The position numbers and the translations under genes are program-made. From positions 248,001 through 312,000 of the forward strand of contig NZ_JAIWNC010000005.1 of NCBI RefSeq assembly GCF_020216025.1: a stretch of DNA of 64,000 bases, written 5' to 3'. The notes under the pieces were generated by a model. It was not told the DNA's origin and did no database searches. It was given only the letters and a program-made list of their open reading frames with translations. Below are positions 54,507 to 63,296 of the stretch, in pieces. This stretch comes from Jidongwangia harbinensis. Its GTDB lineage: Bacteria; Actinomycetota; Actinomycetes; Mycobacteriales; Micromonosporaceae. Every line of letters begins with the position of its first letter. The stretch's first letter is position 1.

Positions 54507-56980
54507 GACACTCCCTCTCGGACGGGCACCTGCGGCAGCACGATCAGCGGCAGGGAGGTACGGAACTGGCCGGGCGTGGCCGGTTCCGCGCGTTCCTTCC
54601 ACGGGTCCCGGTACGCGGCGACGGACTTCGCCATGGCCGCGTCCAGGTCGGCGGCGATGCCGTCGCTGTCGTCGACCACGATCGCCCGGACCCGGTCGAT
54701 GCCGATCCGGGGCACGAACGCGTACGTCCGCTCCAGCCAGTTGGCGTTCTCCCGGTAGTACTGCAGGAAACGGCCGGTGAGCGTGATGACCTCGTCGGCC
54801 GAGTCCACGGTGGCCAGCAGGTCACCCTTGCGGACGTGCGCGCCCGCCGCCCCGCCGATGTAGATCTCCCACTTGCCGCCGTCGATGGCGACCACACCCA
54901 GGTCCTTGACGTACGCCTCGGCGCAGTTCCGCGGGCACCCGGTGACCGCCAGCTTCATCTTCCCGGGGCCCTCGATGCCCTGGTACCGCTCCTCGATGGC
55001 GATGCCCAGCGCGGTCGAGTCACCGACGCCGAACCGGCAGAAGTCCGAGCCGACGCAGGTCTTCACGGTCCGGAAGCTCTTGCCGTACGCGTACCCGGAC
55101 GGCATGTCCAGCTCGGCCCAGATCTGCGGCAGCTTCTCCTTGGGCACGCCCAGCAGGTCGATGCGCTGGCCGCCGGTGAGCTTCACCATCGGCACGTCGT
55201 GCTTCTCGGCCACCTCGGCGATCCGCTTGAGCTGGGCCGGGGTGGTGACGCCGCCCTTCATCTGCGGCACCACCGAGAACGTGCCGTCGCGCTGGATGTT
55301 GGCGTGCACCCGGTCGTTGATGAAGCGGGCGTCGCGCTCGTCGACGTACTCGTCGCCCCACATCATCTTCAGCAGCGACGCCAGGCCCATCTTGCTCTTG
55401 GCGTCCTCCGCGCCGCCCGGCACCAGCATGGCGAAGACGGACGACACCGACTTCAGCTCGTACTGCCGGATCGCGGCCATCAGCTCCGGCTTGGGCATCG
55501 GTACGCCGGGGACGTACCAGCTGGCCGCCGGGTCCTCCTCGACCTGCCCGTCGGCGGCCCACTCGACGATCTTCTGGACCAGGCCCTTGCAGGTGCCGCA
55601 GCCCTTGCCCGCCCGGGTCTTGTCCATCACCCCGGTGACCGTCTTGCAGCCGGACTGCACGGTGGCGCAGATGGCACCCTTGCTGACGCCGTTGCAGTTG
55701 CAGACCTGCTCGTCGTCCGGCATGTCCTCGACGCTGACCTCGCCGGACGGACCGCCCAGGTCGAACAGCAGCTCGGCGCGTTGTTCCGGCAGGGCCAGTC
55801 CGCGGTCGAACGCCTGCATCAGGAACGCCGCCTTGCGCGCGTCACCGACCAGGGTGGCGCCGACCAGCCGGCCGTCGCGGATGACGACGTTCTGGTAGAC
55901 GCCCTTCTTCGGCTCGGCGAACTCGAGCAGTTCGTCGTCGGGGTGGGCGGGCTCCTGCAGGCCCATCGACGCCACGTCGACGCCGGCCACCTTCAGCTTG
56001 GTGGCGATCTGCGAACCGTGGTACTCGGCCTGCGGGTCGGTGCCGGTGAGGTGGTCGGCGAGCACCTTGGCCTGGTCCCAGAGCGGCGCGACCAGGCCGT
56101 ACAGGGCGCCGCGGTGCTGGGCGCACTCCCCGACCACGTAGATGTCGTCCTCGTCCTGGGCGCGCATCTGGTCGTCCACCACGATGCCGCGCTCGACGAC
56201 CAGGCCGCTGTCCGCGGCGACCTGGGTGTTCGGCCGGATGCCGGCGGCCACCACCACGACGTCGCACGGGATCACCCGGCCGTCCTTCAGCTTCACGCCG
56301 GTGACCTGGTGCTTGCCGAGGATCTCGGTGGTCATCGCGTCGACCACCACCTCGATGCCGAGCTTCTCCTCGACGGTGGCCTGCAGCGTGCGGCCGGCCC
56401 GCTCGTTGAGCTGGGTGTTCATCAGGTGGCCCATGGCGTGCAGCAGGGTCACGTGGCTCAGATGGTTCTGCAGCCCGCGGGCCGCCTCCAGGCCGAGCAG
56501 CCCGCCGCCGATCACCACGGCGCGCTCGTGCTCGCGGGCGTACCGGATCATCGCGCGGGTGTCGTCGAGCGTGCGGAACACGAAGACGCCCTGGTGGTAG
56601 CCGCGGCCCGGGCGGTGGATGCCGGTGATCGGCGGTACGAACGCCGAGCTGCCGGTGGCGATGATCAGCTTGTCGTACGGCGTGGCGGTGCCGTCGGTGG
56701 CGTACACCATCTTGGCGAACCGGTCGATCCGTTCGATCCGGACGCCCGCGTGCAACGTGATGCCGTTGTCGGTGTACCAGCTCAGGTCGTTGAGGAAGAT
56801 CCCCGCCTCGTCCTCGACGCCGGCCAGCACGTTGGACAGCATGATCCGGTTGTAGTTGCCGTACGGTTCGTCGCCGAACATGGTGATGGTGAACTGGTCA
56901 CCGCCGCCGCGGGCGAGGATCTCTTCGACGGTACGCGCGCCCGCCATGCCGTTGCCGATGACCACGAGTCGCTGCGTCAT
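54503..56980 (-). CDS. nirB: Assimilatory nitrite reductase large subunit
   Basis: An 825-residue protein. The N-terminal FAD/NADH domain (VIGNGMAGARTVEEIL, GGLLGLEAARGLQN, VVVAAGIRPNT) is followed by a BFD-like [2Fe-2S] region (CNCNGVSKGAIC ... GCGTCKGLV) and the sulfite/nitrite reductase part with the siroheme and 4Fe-4S ligands: VKTCVGSDFCRFGVGDST and VTGCPRNCAEAYVKDLG. It reduces nitrite to ammonium with six electrons from NAD(P)H. It overlaps its neighbours: 115-aa gene end (one base) and nirD start (four bases). Confidence 0.96.
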   Translation of the reverse strand: MTQRLVVIGNGMAGARTVEEILARGGGDQFTITMFGDEPYGNYNRIMLSNVLAGVEDEAGIFLNDLSWYTDNGITLHAGVRIERIDRFAKMVYATDGTATPYDKLIIATGSSAFVPPITGIHRPGRGYHQGVFVFRTLDDTRAMIRYAREHERAVVIGGGLLGLEAARGLQNHLSHVTLLHAMGHLMNTQLNERAGRTLQATVEEKLGIEVVVDAMTTEILGKHQVTGVKLKDGRVIPCDVVVVAAGIRPNTQVAADSGLVVERGIVVDDQMRAQDEDDIYVVGECAQHRGALYGLVAPLWDQAKVLADHLTGTDPQAEYHGSQIATKLKVAGVDVASMGLQEPAHPDDELLEFAEPKKGVYQNVVIRDGRLVGATLVGDARKAAFLMQAFDRGLALPEQRAELLFDLGGPSGEVSVEDMPDDEQVCNCNGVSKGAICATVQSGCKTVTGVMDKTRAGKGCGTCKGLVQKIVEWAADGQVEEDPAASWYVPGVPMPKPELMAAIRQYELKSVSSVFAMLVPGGAEDAKSKMGLASLLKMMWGDEYVDERDARFINDRVHANIQRDGTFSVVPQMKGGVTTPAQLKRIAEVAEKHDVPMVKLTGGQRIDLLGVPKEKLPQIWAELDMPSGYAYGKSFRTVKTCVGSDFCRFGVGDSTALGIAIEERYQGIEGPGKMKLAVTGCPRNCAEAYVKDLGVVAIDGGKWEIYIGGAAGAHVRKGDLLATVDSADEVITLTGRFLQYYRENANWLERTYAFVPRIGIDRVRAIVVDDSDGIAADLDAAMAKSVAAYRDPWKERAEPATPGQFRTSLPLIVLPQVPVREGVS

Positions 56981-57327
56981 CAGACCTCCACCAGGCCCAG
57001 GTCGACGATGACCGCGCCGGTGAGCCCGGCCGGCGCGGACAGGTACAGCTCGACGGTGGTGCCGGAGTCCAGGTCCTCGACGACCCGGAGCGGCACGTGC
57101 ACGTCGGACTTGGCGCCGATCGGGAAGTACCGCATCGGCTTGCCGTCGCGCATCAGCACGAGGCAGACGAGTTCGCCGGTGGCGTTGCCGCCGCGGAAGT
57201 AGACGGCCTGCGCCACGACGCCGGCGGGCACCTCGTAGCCGGGTGCGCCGTCCAGGGGCACCGGCTGGTCGAGTCCCTTGCCCTCGAAGGCGAAGACGCC
57301 TTGCAGGAAACGGGGTGTGGAGTGCAC
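56980..57327 (-). CDS. Conserved small protein between nasA and nirB
   Basis: The protein has 115 residues from GTG 57327, overlapping the nasA stop by one base (TAGTG), with AAGGGAC upstream. No signal peptide. Beta-rich: LQGVFAFEGKGLDQPVPLDG, VVAQAVYFRGGNATGELVCLVLMRDG, KSDVHVPLRVVEDLDSGTTVELYLSAP, GAVIVDLGLVEV. It resembles the small proteins that accompany nitrate assimilation genes in actinobacteria, but I do not know a biochemical role. Fixed one-base overlaps on both sides argue for a function in the same enzyme system, perhaps assembly or electron supply. Confidence 0.65.
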   Translation of the reverse strand: MHSTPRFLQGVFAFEGKGLDQPVPLDGAPGYEVPAGVVAQAVYFRGGNATGELVCLVLMRDGKPMRYFPIGAKSDVHVPLRVVEDLDSGTTVELYLSAPAGLTGAVIVDLGLVEV

Positions 57328-59414
57328 TAGGTCGTCCCTTCGTGCTCGGGGGCCGGCGCGATGGCGACTGCGCAGGCCTTGAAGGCGGGCATCTTGGAGT
57401 GCGGGTCGAGCGACGGGTTCGTCAGCAGGTTCGCGCCGACCCAGTGGAACGGGGCGAAGATGGTGTCCGGCCGGATGCCCGGGTTGAGCCGGGCCCGGAA
57501 CACGGCCCGGCCGCGGCGGCTGCGCAGCTCGACCATGTCGCTGTCCGCGATGCCGTGCCGCCGGGCCAGGTCCGGGTGCAGTTCGGCGCGGGGCTCGGGC
57601 AGGGCGACGGTCAGGGCGGCGACCCGCCGGGTCTGGTTGCCGCTCTGGTACTGCTGCATGTTGCGGCCGGTGGTCAGCACATAGGGGTACTCGCGGTCCG
57701 GCACTTCGGTGGGGTCGCGGTGCTCGACCCGGACGAACCGGGCCCGGCCGTCCGCGGTGGGGAACGTGTCGGCGAACAGTCGCGGCGTACCCGGGTGGTC
57801 CTCGGCCGGGCACGGCCAGAACACGCCCTCCTCCGCGTCGATGCGCTCGTAGGTGATTCCGGCGTAGTCGGCGATCCCGCCGGCGCTGGCCCGGCGCAGC
57901 TCGTCGAAGACGGTCCGCGGGTCGTCGCTGAAGAACTGTCCCCGTCCCAGCCGCTCCGCCAGGCTCTTGAAGAGCTCCAGGTCGGTGCGGACGTCCGGCG
58001 GCGGCGGGAAGGCGCGCCGGCGGCGGATGACCCGGCCCTCGAGGTTGGTCATCGTGCCCTCCTCCTCGGCGAACTGCGCGGTGGGCAGCACCACGTCCGC
58101 CATCGCCGCGGTCTCGGAGAGGAAGATGTCGGACACCACCAGCAGGTCCAGCGCGCGCAGCCGGTTCATCACCCGGTTGGCGTTCGGTGCCGAGACCACG
58201 ATGTTGCTGGCCAGCACGAGCAGGACGCGGACGCCCTCGTCGGTGCCGAGGCGGTCGAGCATTTCGTACGCGGACCGGCCGGGCTTGGGCAGCTCGTCCG
58301 GGTCGATCCCCCACACCCCGGCCACGTGCGCGCGCGCCGCGGGGTCGTCGATGCGCCGGTAGCCGGGCAGCTGGTCGGCCTTCTGTCCGTGCTCCCGGCC
58401 GCCCTGCCCGTTGCCCTGGCCGGTGATCGTGCCGTAGCCGGAGTACGGCCGGCCCACCAGGCCCAGCGCCAGCGCCAGGTTGAGGTACGCCTGCGCGGTG
58501 TCGGTGCCGTTGCTGTGCTGCTCGGCGCCGCGCGCGGTGAGGATCATCGACGGCTTCTCGGTGGCCAGCATGTGCACGGTGCGGCGCAGGTCGGCGGCGC
58601 TCACCCCGGTCATCCGCTCCACCCGGTCCGGCCAGTACGACGCGGTGGCGGCCCGGACCGCGTCGAAGCCGGTGGTGCGTTCCCGGATGTACTCCTCGTC
58701 GACCAGGCCCTCCCGCAGCGCGATGTGCAGCATGCCGTTGGCCAGCGCCAGGTCGGTGCCGGGCAGCGGCTGCAGGTGCAGGTGGGAGCCGGCGGCCGTG
58801 GTGGTCCGGCGCGGGTCGACCACGATGTGCCGGGCGCCCTGGGCCCGGCCGGCGTCCAGGTACTGCATGGACGGGGGCATCGCGTCCGCCGGGTTGGCGC
58901 CGACCAGCAGCACGGTCCGCGCCTCGGCGATGTCCGCCACCGGGAACGGCAGGCCGCGGTCCACCCCGAACGAGCGGTTCGACGCGGTGGCCGCGGACGA
59001 CATGCAGAACCGGCCGTTGTAGTCGATGGACGCCGAGCGCAGCGCCACCCGGACGAACTTGCCGAGCGTGTACGCCTTCTCGTTGGTCAGCCCACCGCCG
59101 CCGAACGCGCCCACGCTGTCCGGCCCGTACCGCTGCTGGCTCTCCTTGATCGCCGTGACGATCCGGTCCAGCGCCTCGTCCCAGCTGGCCTCACGCAGCG
59201 GGCTGGTGCGGTCCCCGGCGTCCTTGCGGACCAGCGGGGTGAGCAGGCGGTCGCGATGGTCGAGCAGTTCCGCGGCGGTCCAGCCCTTGGCGCAGAGCCC
59301 GCCCTTGTTGACGGTGAAGTCCGTGGGCTCCAGGCGAATTGAGGCCTTCTCCGGGGTCAGCCTGATCCCGCACTGCAAGGCGCAGTACGGACAGTGCGTC
59401 TCGGTCGCTGGCAT
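57327..59414 (-). CDS. nasA: Assimilatory nitrate reductase, molybdopterin catalytic subunit
   Basis: A 695-residue protein. N-terminal Fe4S4 site: CPYCALQCGIRLTP with the fourth Cys in KGGLCAKGW. Mo-bis-MGD domains (FVRVALRSASIDYNGRFCMSSA, VLLVGANPADAMPPSMQYL, GYGTITGQGNGQGGREHGQK) and the C-terminal molydopterin-dinucleotide domain (ARRHGIADSDMVELRSRRG, FAPFHWVGANLLTNP). This is NasA/NasC, which reduces nitrate to nitrite in the cytoplasm. It heads the operon nasA-115aa-nirB-nirD-narK, all genes overlapping or adjacent. The upstream 67-base gap 59415-59481 has a GlnR-like half-site. Confidence 0.95.
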   Translation of the reverse strand: MPATETHCPYCALQCGIRLTPEKASIRLEPTDFTVNKGGLCAKGWTAAELLDHRDRLLTPLVRKDAGDRTSPLREASWDEALDRIVTAIKESQQRYGPDSVGAFGGGGLTNEKAYTLGKFVRVALRSASIDYNGRFCMSSAATASNRSFGVDRGLPFPVADIAEARTVLLVGANPADAMPPSMQYLDAGRAQGARHIVVDPRRTTTAAGSHLHLQPLPGTDLALANGMLHIALREGLVDEEYIRERTTGFDAVRAATASYWPDRVERMTGVSAADLRRTVHMLATEKPSMILTARGAEQHSNGTDTAQAYLNLALALGLVGRPYSGYGTITGQGNGQGGREHGQKADQLPGYRRIDDPAARAHVAGVWGIDPDELPKPGRSAYEMLDRLGTDEGVRVLLVLASNIVVSAPNANRVMNRLRALDLLVVSDIFLSETAAMADVVLPTAQFAEEEGTMTNLEGRVIRRRRAFPPPPDVRTDLELFKSLAERLGRGQFFSDDPRTVFDELRRASAGGIADYAGITYERIDAEEGVFWPCPAEDHPGTPRLFADTFPTADGRARFVRVEHRDPTEVPDREYPYVLTTGRNMQQYQSGNQTRRVAALTVALPEPRAELHPDLARRHGIADSDMVELRSRRGRAVFRARLNPGIRPDTIFAPFHWVGANLLTNPSLDPHSKMPAFKACAVAIAPAPEHEGTT

Positions 59415-59436
59415 GTCGTCATACTTGCGACGCCAG

Positions 59437-59451
59437 GTTTCCCCCGGTCAC
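59437..59451 (-). promoter_or_regulatory. Weak GlnR-like site before nasA
   Basis: On the minus strand GTGAC-N5-GAAAC (GTGAC 59451-59447, GAAAC 59441-59437) lies about 23-37 bases before the nasA start. Known GlnR boxes have GTnAC-n6-GAAAC, so one base is missing; position before the nitrate operon is as expected. Confidence 0.35.
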
Positions 59452-59481
59452 CTCCGCCGTTGCGACGGGGTACGCAATTCC

Positions 59482-60117
59482 CTACAACGCGTGTGCGCCG
59501 ATTGTGAGGTCGCATCGGCGCAGCACCAGATCGGTCACCGCGGGGTCGTGGCAGAGCGGCGGCGTCACCCGGTTCGCGCCGGCCGCGTGCAGGGACCGGT
59601 AGAACAGGCCGTCGGCCAGGAAGTACGCGGCCACGGTGATCCGTTCCGCGCCCTGGCGCCGCAGGTCGGCCACCACGTCCGGGACCCGCCGCTCGGTGCC
59701 CGAGGTGTAGCCGACGTGCGCGCCCAGTTCGGCGGCGATCCCGGCCACCCCGGCCCGCCACCCCGGGTCGGACGAACCGGCCGCGGCCAGCACCACGGCG
59801 TCGCCGGCCCCGATCCGCCGGGCCATGCTCTCGGTCAGCACCGGGTCCGGCCCGAGCGGCGCGGTGACCGGGTTGCCGGCCGCGGCCCGGGCGATGTCGA
59901 CCCGTACGTGGTAACCGGTGGCGAGGAACAACGGCACGATCACCGCGTCGGTCACGCCCAGCATGGTGTCTGCGACGTGCGGCTGCTGCACGTCCACGTA
60001 ACAGAGCCGGACGTCCAGGTCCGGCCGGCGCAGCGCGACCCGGTCCACCAGGTCCCGGATCTGCTGCTGGCCGACCCGCGACCGGGTGCCGTGTGCCACC
60101 GCCACCAATGTCGTCAT
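59482..60117 (-). CDS. CbiX/SirB-type sirohydrochlorin chelatase
   Basis: The protein has 211 residues from ATG 60117; GTG 60120 overlapping the nnaR stop is equally possible. The CbiX fold is visible: LVAVAHGTRSRVGQQQIRDLVDRV with the metal-site His, VIVPLFLATGYHVRVDI with a second His, and internal repeat in DAVVLAAAGSSDPGWRAGVAGIAAEL and ITVAAYFLADGLFYRSLHAAG. It likely puts iron into sirohydrochlorin, completing siroheme for NirB. Coupling with nnaR and adjacency to nasA/nirB support that role. Confidence 0.88.
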   Translation of the reverse strand: MTTLVAVAHGTRSRVGQQQIRDLVDRVALRRPDLDVRLCYVDVQQPHVADTMLGVTDAVIVPLFLATGYHVRVDIARAAAGNPVTAPLGPDPVLTESMARRIGAGDAVVLAAAGSSDPGWRAGVAGIAAELGAHVGYTSGTERRVPDVVADLRRQGAERITVAAYFLADGLFYRSLHAAGANRVTPPLCHDPAVTDLVLRRCDLTIGAHAL

Positions 60118-61244
60118 CACGCTGCCGCCTCATCCACTCGTAGCCGGTAACCACGTTTGATCACGGTCTCGATGTGCTTGCCGGAGCCGAGCGCGGTCCG
60201 CAGCCGGGCCACCGCCACGTCCACCGCGTGACCGTCGTTGCCCCGGGGCAGCGACGCGGCCAGCTGTTCCTTGGACACCACCGCACCGGGCCGGGCGGCC
60301 AGCGCGCCGAGGATCGCCATCGAGGCCGGTGCCAGCGTGTGCAGCTCGCCGTCGATGAGCGCGGCGTGGCCGCGCACCTCGAGCAGCGAACCGGCCACCC
60401 GCATCCGGACCGCCCGCCGCGGCAACTCGTCGGTGATCGTCTTGATCAGCGCACCCAGCCGGAACCGCTCCGGCGACACCACCGGCACGCCGTGGTCGAG
60501 CAGCGGGCTCGCGGTGACCGGCCCGACGCAGGCCGCCATGGTGGACGACCGGAACCGCTCCAGCACGCCGTCCGCGGAGTCACCGGCGATCTGCAGGAAC
60601 GCCCGGACCGCCGGGGCACTGGTGAAGGTGACCGCGTCGACCTGCCCGGCCAGCACCGAGTCGACGAGCCGGCGCACCGGCGTCACGTCGGGCGGCAGCG
60701 TCCACCGGTAGACCGGCACCTCGACCACGGCCGCGCCGGCCGAGCGCAGCGCCGCGACGAACTCGGCCTGCGGCTCGCCGTGCTCCTGCACCACGATGCG
60801 GCGGCCGGACACGCCCAGCTCCAGCAGCCGGCTGAGGACCTCCTCGGACGCCTCGGTCCGGGCCGCCCACTCCTCGCTGAGGCCGGCCGCCCGGATCGCG
60901 CCGCACGGCTTGGGACCCCGGGCGATGAGCCGGGCGTCGCCCAGCGCCTTGCGCAGGTCGTCGCCCAGGCCCCAGCCCTCGGCGGCCTCCAGCCAGCCGC
61001 GGAAGCCGAAGCCGGTGGTGACGATGACCAGATCCGGCGCGAGCCCGATGCAGGCGACCGTGGCGGCGTGCAGCGCCTCGTCGTCGGAAAGCGGCACGAT
61101 GGTGATCGCGGACGCGGTCACCACCCGGGCCCCTCGCCGGTGCAGCAGCGCGGCCATCTCGTCGCGGCGGCGTTCCGCGGTGACCGCCACGGTGAACCCG
61201 GCCAGCACACCGACAGCGTCGTCCGATTGGCGCACCGTCACCAC
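60117..61244 (-). CDS. nnaR: NnaR: uroporphyrinogen-III synthase-like domain fused to DNA-binding domain
   Basis: A 375-residue protein. Residues about 12-265 are the HemD-like fold (GFTVAVTAERRRDEMAALLHRRG, VIVTTGFGFRGWLEAAEGWG, VQEHGEPQAEFVAALRSAGA, AVTFTSAPAVRAFLQIAG, VGPVTASPLL). The C-terminal 110 residues are an OmpR-like winged helix (LAPASMAILGALAARPGAVVSKEQLAASLP, HAVDVAVARLRTALG, VIKRGYRLRVDE). This domain order is the known NnaR regulator of nitrate/nitrite genes in Streptomyces and Mycobacterium. It is followed by the chelatase gene with overlap and then the nas/nir operon. Start GTG 61244; GTG 61241 is an alternative. Confidence 0.92.
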   Translation of the reverse strand: MVTVRQSDDAVGVLAGFTVAVTAERRRDEMAALLHRRGARVVTASAITIVPLSDDEALHAATVACIGLAPDLVIVTTGFGFRGWLEAAEGWGLGDDLRKALGDARLIARGPKPCGAIRAAGLSEEWAARTEASEEVLSRLLELGVSGRRIVVQEHGEPQAEFVAALRSAGAAVVEVPVYRWTLPPDVTPVRRLVDSVLAGQVDAVTFTSAPAVRAFLQIAGDSADGVLERFRSSTMAACVGPVTASPLLDHGVPVVSPERFRLGALIKTITDELPRRAVRMRVAGSLLEVRGHAALIDGELHTLAPASMAILGALAARPGAVVSKEQLAASLPRGNDGHAVDVAVARLRTALGSGKHIETVIKRGYRLRVDEAAA

Positions 61245-61332
61245 CCTGCGTCGTCGATTTTTAGCTCTGCGTCGTCGGTGACGTCCTGGTGACCATGCTG
61301 ACCAGCAACGATGACGCTTGCGGGAAGGTCGT

Positions 61333-61359
61333 GTTTCGGGGATGTCAAGGCCACGTCAC
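61333..61359 (-). promoter_or_regulatory. Possible GlnR binding region upstream of nnaR
   Basis: Minus-strand reading: GTGAC (61359-61355), six bases, TTGAC (61348-61344), six bases, GAAAC (61337-61333). The 11-base phasing and GTnAC/GAAAC cores match the actinobacterial GlnR box. It lies about 90-115 bases before nnaR. GlnR control of nitrate genes is established in related bacteria; here it is inferred. Confidence 0.5.
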
Positions 61360-61390
61360 TTCCCGGACATCGCCGGGAGAGCAAATCCCC

Positions 61391-61427
61391 TTGACCTCAA
61401 CCAGCCTGCAGGTTCTAGCGTCACTGC
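61391..61427 (+). promoter_or_regulatory. Promoter of the ABC exporter gene, leaderless start
   Basis: TTGACC (61391-61396), a 19-base spacer and TAGCGT (61416-61421) are followed by six bases and ATG 61428. Transcription should begin at the start codon. Confidence 0.55.
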
Positions 61428-63296
61428 ATGAGCATGGAAGTCACCGCCTGGATGTCCCTGCACCACGCGATGAACGCCCAGGACCGGAGGCCGCTCTCCC
61501 GTGCCACCCTGAGACGGATCATCACGTTCGCCCGTCCGCACCGTCGCCTGATCGGTACGTTCCTCGCGCTGAGTGTTGTCGGTGCAGTACTCACCGTAGC
61601 GGCTCCCGTGCTGGCCGGCCGGGTCATCAACGCCATCGTGAGCGGCTCCGACTCCGGCGTGGTGGTCCGGCTGGCCCTGGCGATCGCGGTCATCGCGCTC
61701 GCCGAGGCCGGGCTGGGCCTGCTCACCCGGCACCAGTCCGCCCGCATCGGCGAAGGCCTGATCGTCGACCTGCGCACCGCGGTCTTCGACCACGTGCAGC
61801 GGATGCCGGTGGCGTTCTTCACCCGGACCCGCACCGGCGCACTGGTCAGCCGGCTGAACAACGACGTGATCGGGGCGCAGCGGGCGTTCAGCGACACCCT
61901 CTCCGGGGTGGTCGGCAACACCGTCACGCTGCTGCTCACGCTGGCCGTGATGCTCACCTTCTCCTGGCAGATCACACTGCTCACGCTGCTGCTCCTGCCG
62001 GTCTTCGTGTGGCCGGCGCGCCGGATGGGCCGCCGGCTGGCCCTGCTGGAACGGGAGGCGGCCGAGCACAACGCCGCGATGAGCAACCGGATGACGGAGA
62101 AGTTCTCCGCGCCCGGCGCGATCCTGGTCAAGCTGTACGGCCGGCCCGCCGAGGAGTCGGCCGAGTTCGCCGCCCGCGCGATGCGCGTGCGCGACATCGG
62201 CGTGCGCACCGCGATGCTGCAATGGGTCTTCATCACCGCGCTCACCGTGGTCGGCGCCCTGGCCCTGGCCCTGGTGTACGGCGTGGGCGGCGTGTTCGCG
62301 CTGCGCGGCCGGCTCGAGCCGGGCACCGTGGTCGCGCTGGCGCTGCTGCTGTCCCGCCTGTACGCGCCGCTCACCGCGCTGGCCAGCGCCCGGGTCGAGG
62401 TGATGAGCGCGCTGGTCAGCTTCGACCGGGTGTTCGAGATCCTCGACCTGAAGCCGATGATCGTCGACAAGCCGGACGCCGCGGAACTGCCGGACGGGCC
62501 GGTGGCGGTCGAGTTCGACGACGTCCGCTTCGCCTACCCCTCGGCCGACAAGGTGTCGCTGGCCTCGCTGGAGGACGTGGTGAAGCTGGACGACCGCGGC
62601 GGCGAGGAGGTGCTGCACGGGGTGTCGTTCCGGGCCGAGCCGGGACAGATGGTGGCGCTGGTCGGCTCGTCCGGCGCCGGCAAGTCGACCATCGCCCAGT
62701 TGCTGCCCCGGCTCTACGACGTGGACACCGGCGCGGTGCGACTCTCCGGCGTCGACGTCCGCGACCTGGAAGGCGCGTCGGTCCGGGACGCCCTGGGCGT
62801 GGTCACCCAGGACGGGCACCTGCTGCACGACAGCATCCGGGCGAACCTGCGGTACGCCCGCCCGGACGCGACCGAGGACGAACTCTGGGACGTGCTGCGC
62901 CGGGCCCGGCTCGCCGACCTGGTCGCGTCGCTGCCGGACGGGCTGGACACGGTGGTCGGCGAACGCGGCTACCGTCTCTCCGGCGGCGAACGGCAGCGAC
63001 TCACCATCGCCCGGCTGCTGCTCTCCCGCCCACGGGTGGTGGTGCTGGACGAGGCCACCGCCCACCTGGACTCGACCTCGGAGGCGGCCGTGCAGGCGGC
63101 ACTGGGCGAGGCGCTGACCGGCCGGACCAGTGTGGTGATCGCGCACCGGCTGTCCACGGTCCGGGCCGCCGACCAGATCCTGGTGGTCGAGGACGGCCGG
63201 ATCGTCGAGCGCGGCAGGCACACCGACCTGCTCGCCGCCGGCGGCCGGTACGCCGAGCTGTACCGCACCCAGTTCGAGCAGCCGGTCCCGGCCTAG
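61428..63296 (+). CDS. ABC exporter, fused membrane and ATPase domains
   Basis: A 622-residue half-transporter. Six membrane segments at residues 40-325 (LIGTFLALSVVGAVLTVAAPVLAGRVI, TRTRTGALVSRLNNDVIGAQ coupling region), then the nucleotide-binding domain: Walker A GSSGAGKST, LSGGERQRLTIARLLL signature, Walker B VVVLDEATAHLD and switch IAHRLST. An insertion of about 25 residues (SLASLEDVVKLDDRGGEE) sits between the A-loop strand and the core. It should work as a dimer for drug, lipid or peptide export; substrate unknown. It stands alone, with a leaderless promoter. Confidence 0.92.
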   Translation: MSMEVTAWMSLHHAMNAQDRRPLSRATLRRIITFARPHRRLIGTFLALSVVGAVLTVAAPVLAGRVINAIVSGSDSGVVVRLALAIAVIALAEAGLGLLTRHQSARIGEGLIVDLRTAVFDHVQRMPVAFFTRTRTGALVSRLNNDVIGAQRAFSDTLSGVVGNTVTLLLTLAVMLTFSWQITLLTLLLLPVFVWPARRMGRRLALLEREAAEHNAAMSNRMTEKFSAPGAILVKLYGRPAEESAEFAARAMRVRDIGVRTAMLQWVFITALTVVGALALALVYGVGGVFALRGRLEPGTVVALALLLSRLYAPLTALASARVEVMSALVSFDRVFEILDLKPMIVDKPDAAELPDGPVAVEFDDVRFAYPSADKVSLASLEDVVKLDDRGGEEVLHGVSFRAEPGQMVALVGSSGAGKSTIAQLLPRLYDVDTGAVRLSGVDVRDLEGASVRDALGVVTQDGHLLHDSIRANLRYARPDATEDELWDVLRRARLADLVASLPDGLDTVVGERGYRLSGGERQRLTIARLLLSRPRVVVLDEATAHLDSTSEAAVQAALGEALTGRTSVVIAHRLSTVRAADQILVVEDGRIVERGRHTDLLAAGGRYAELYRTQFEQPVPA

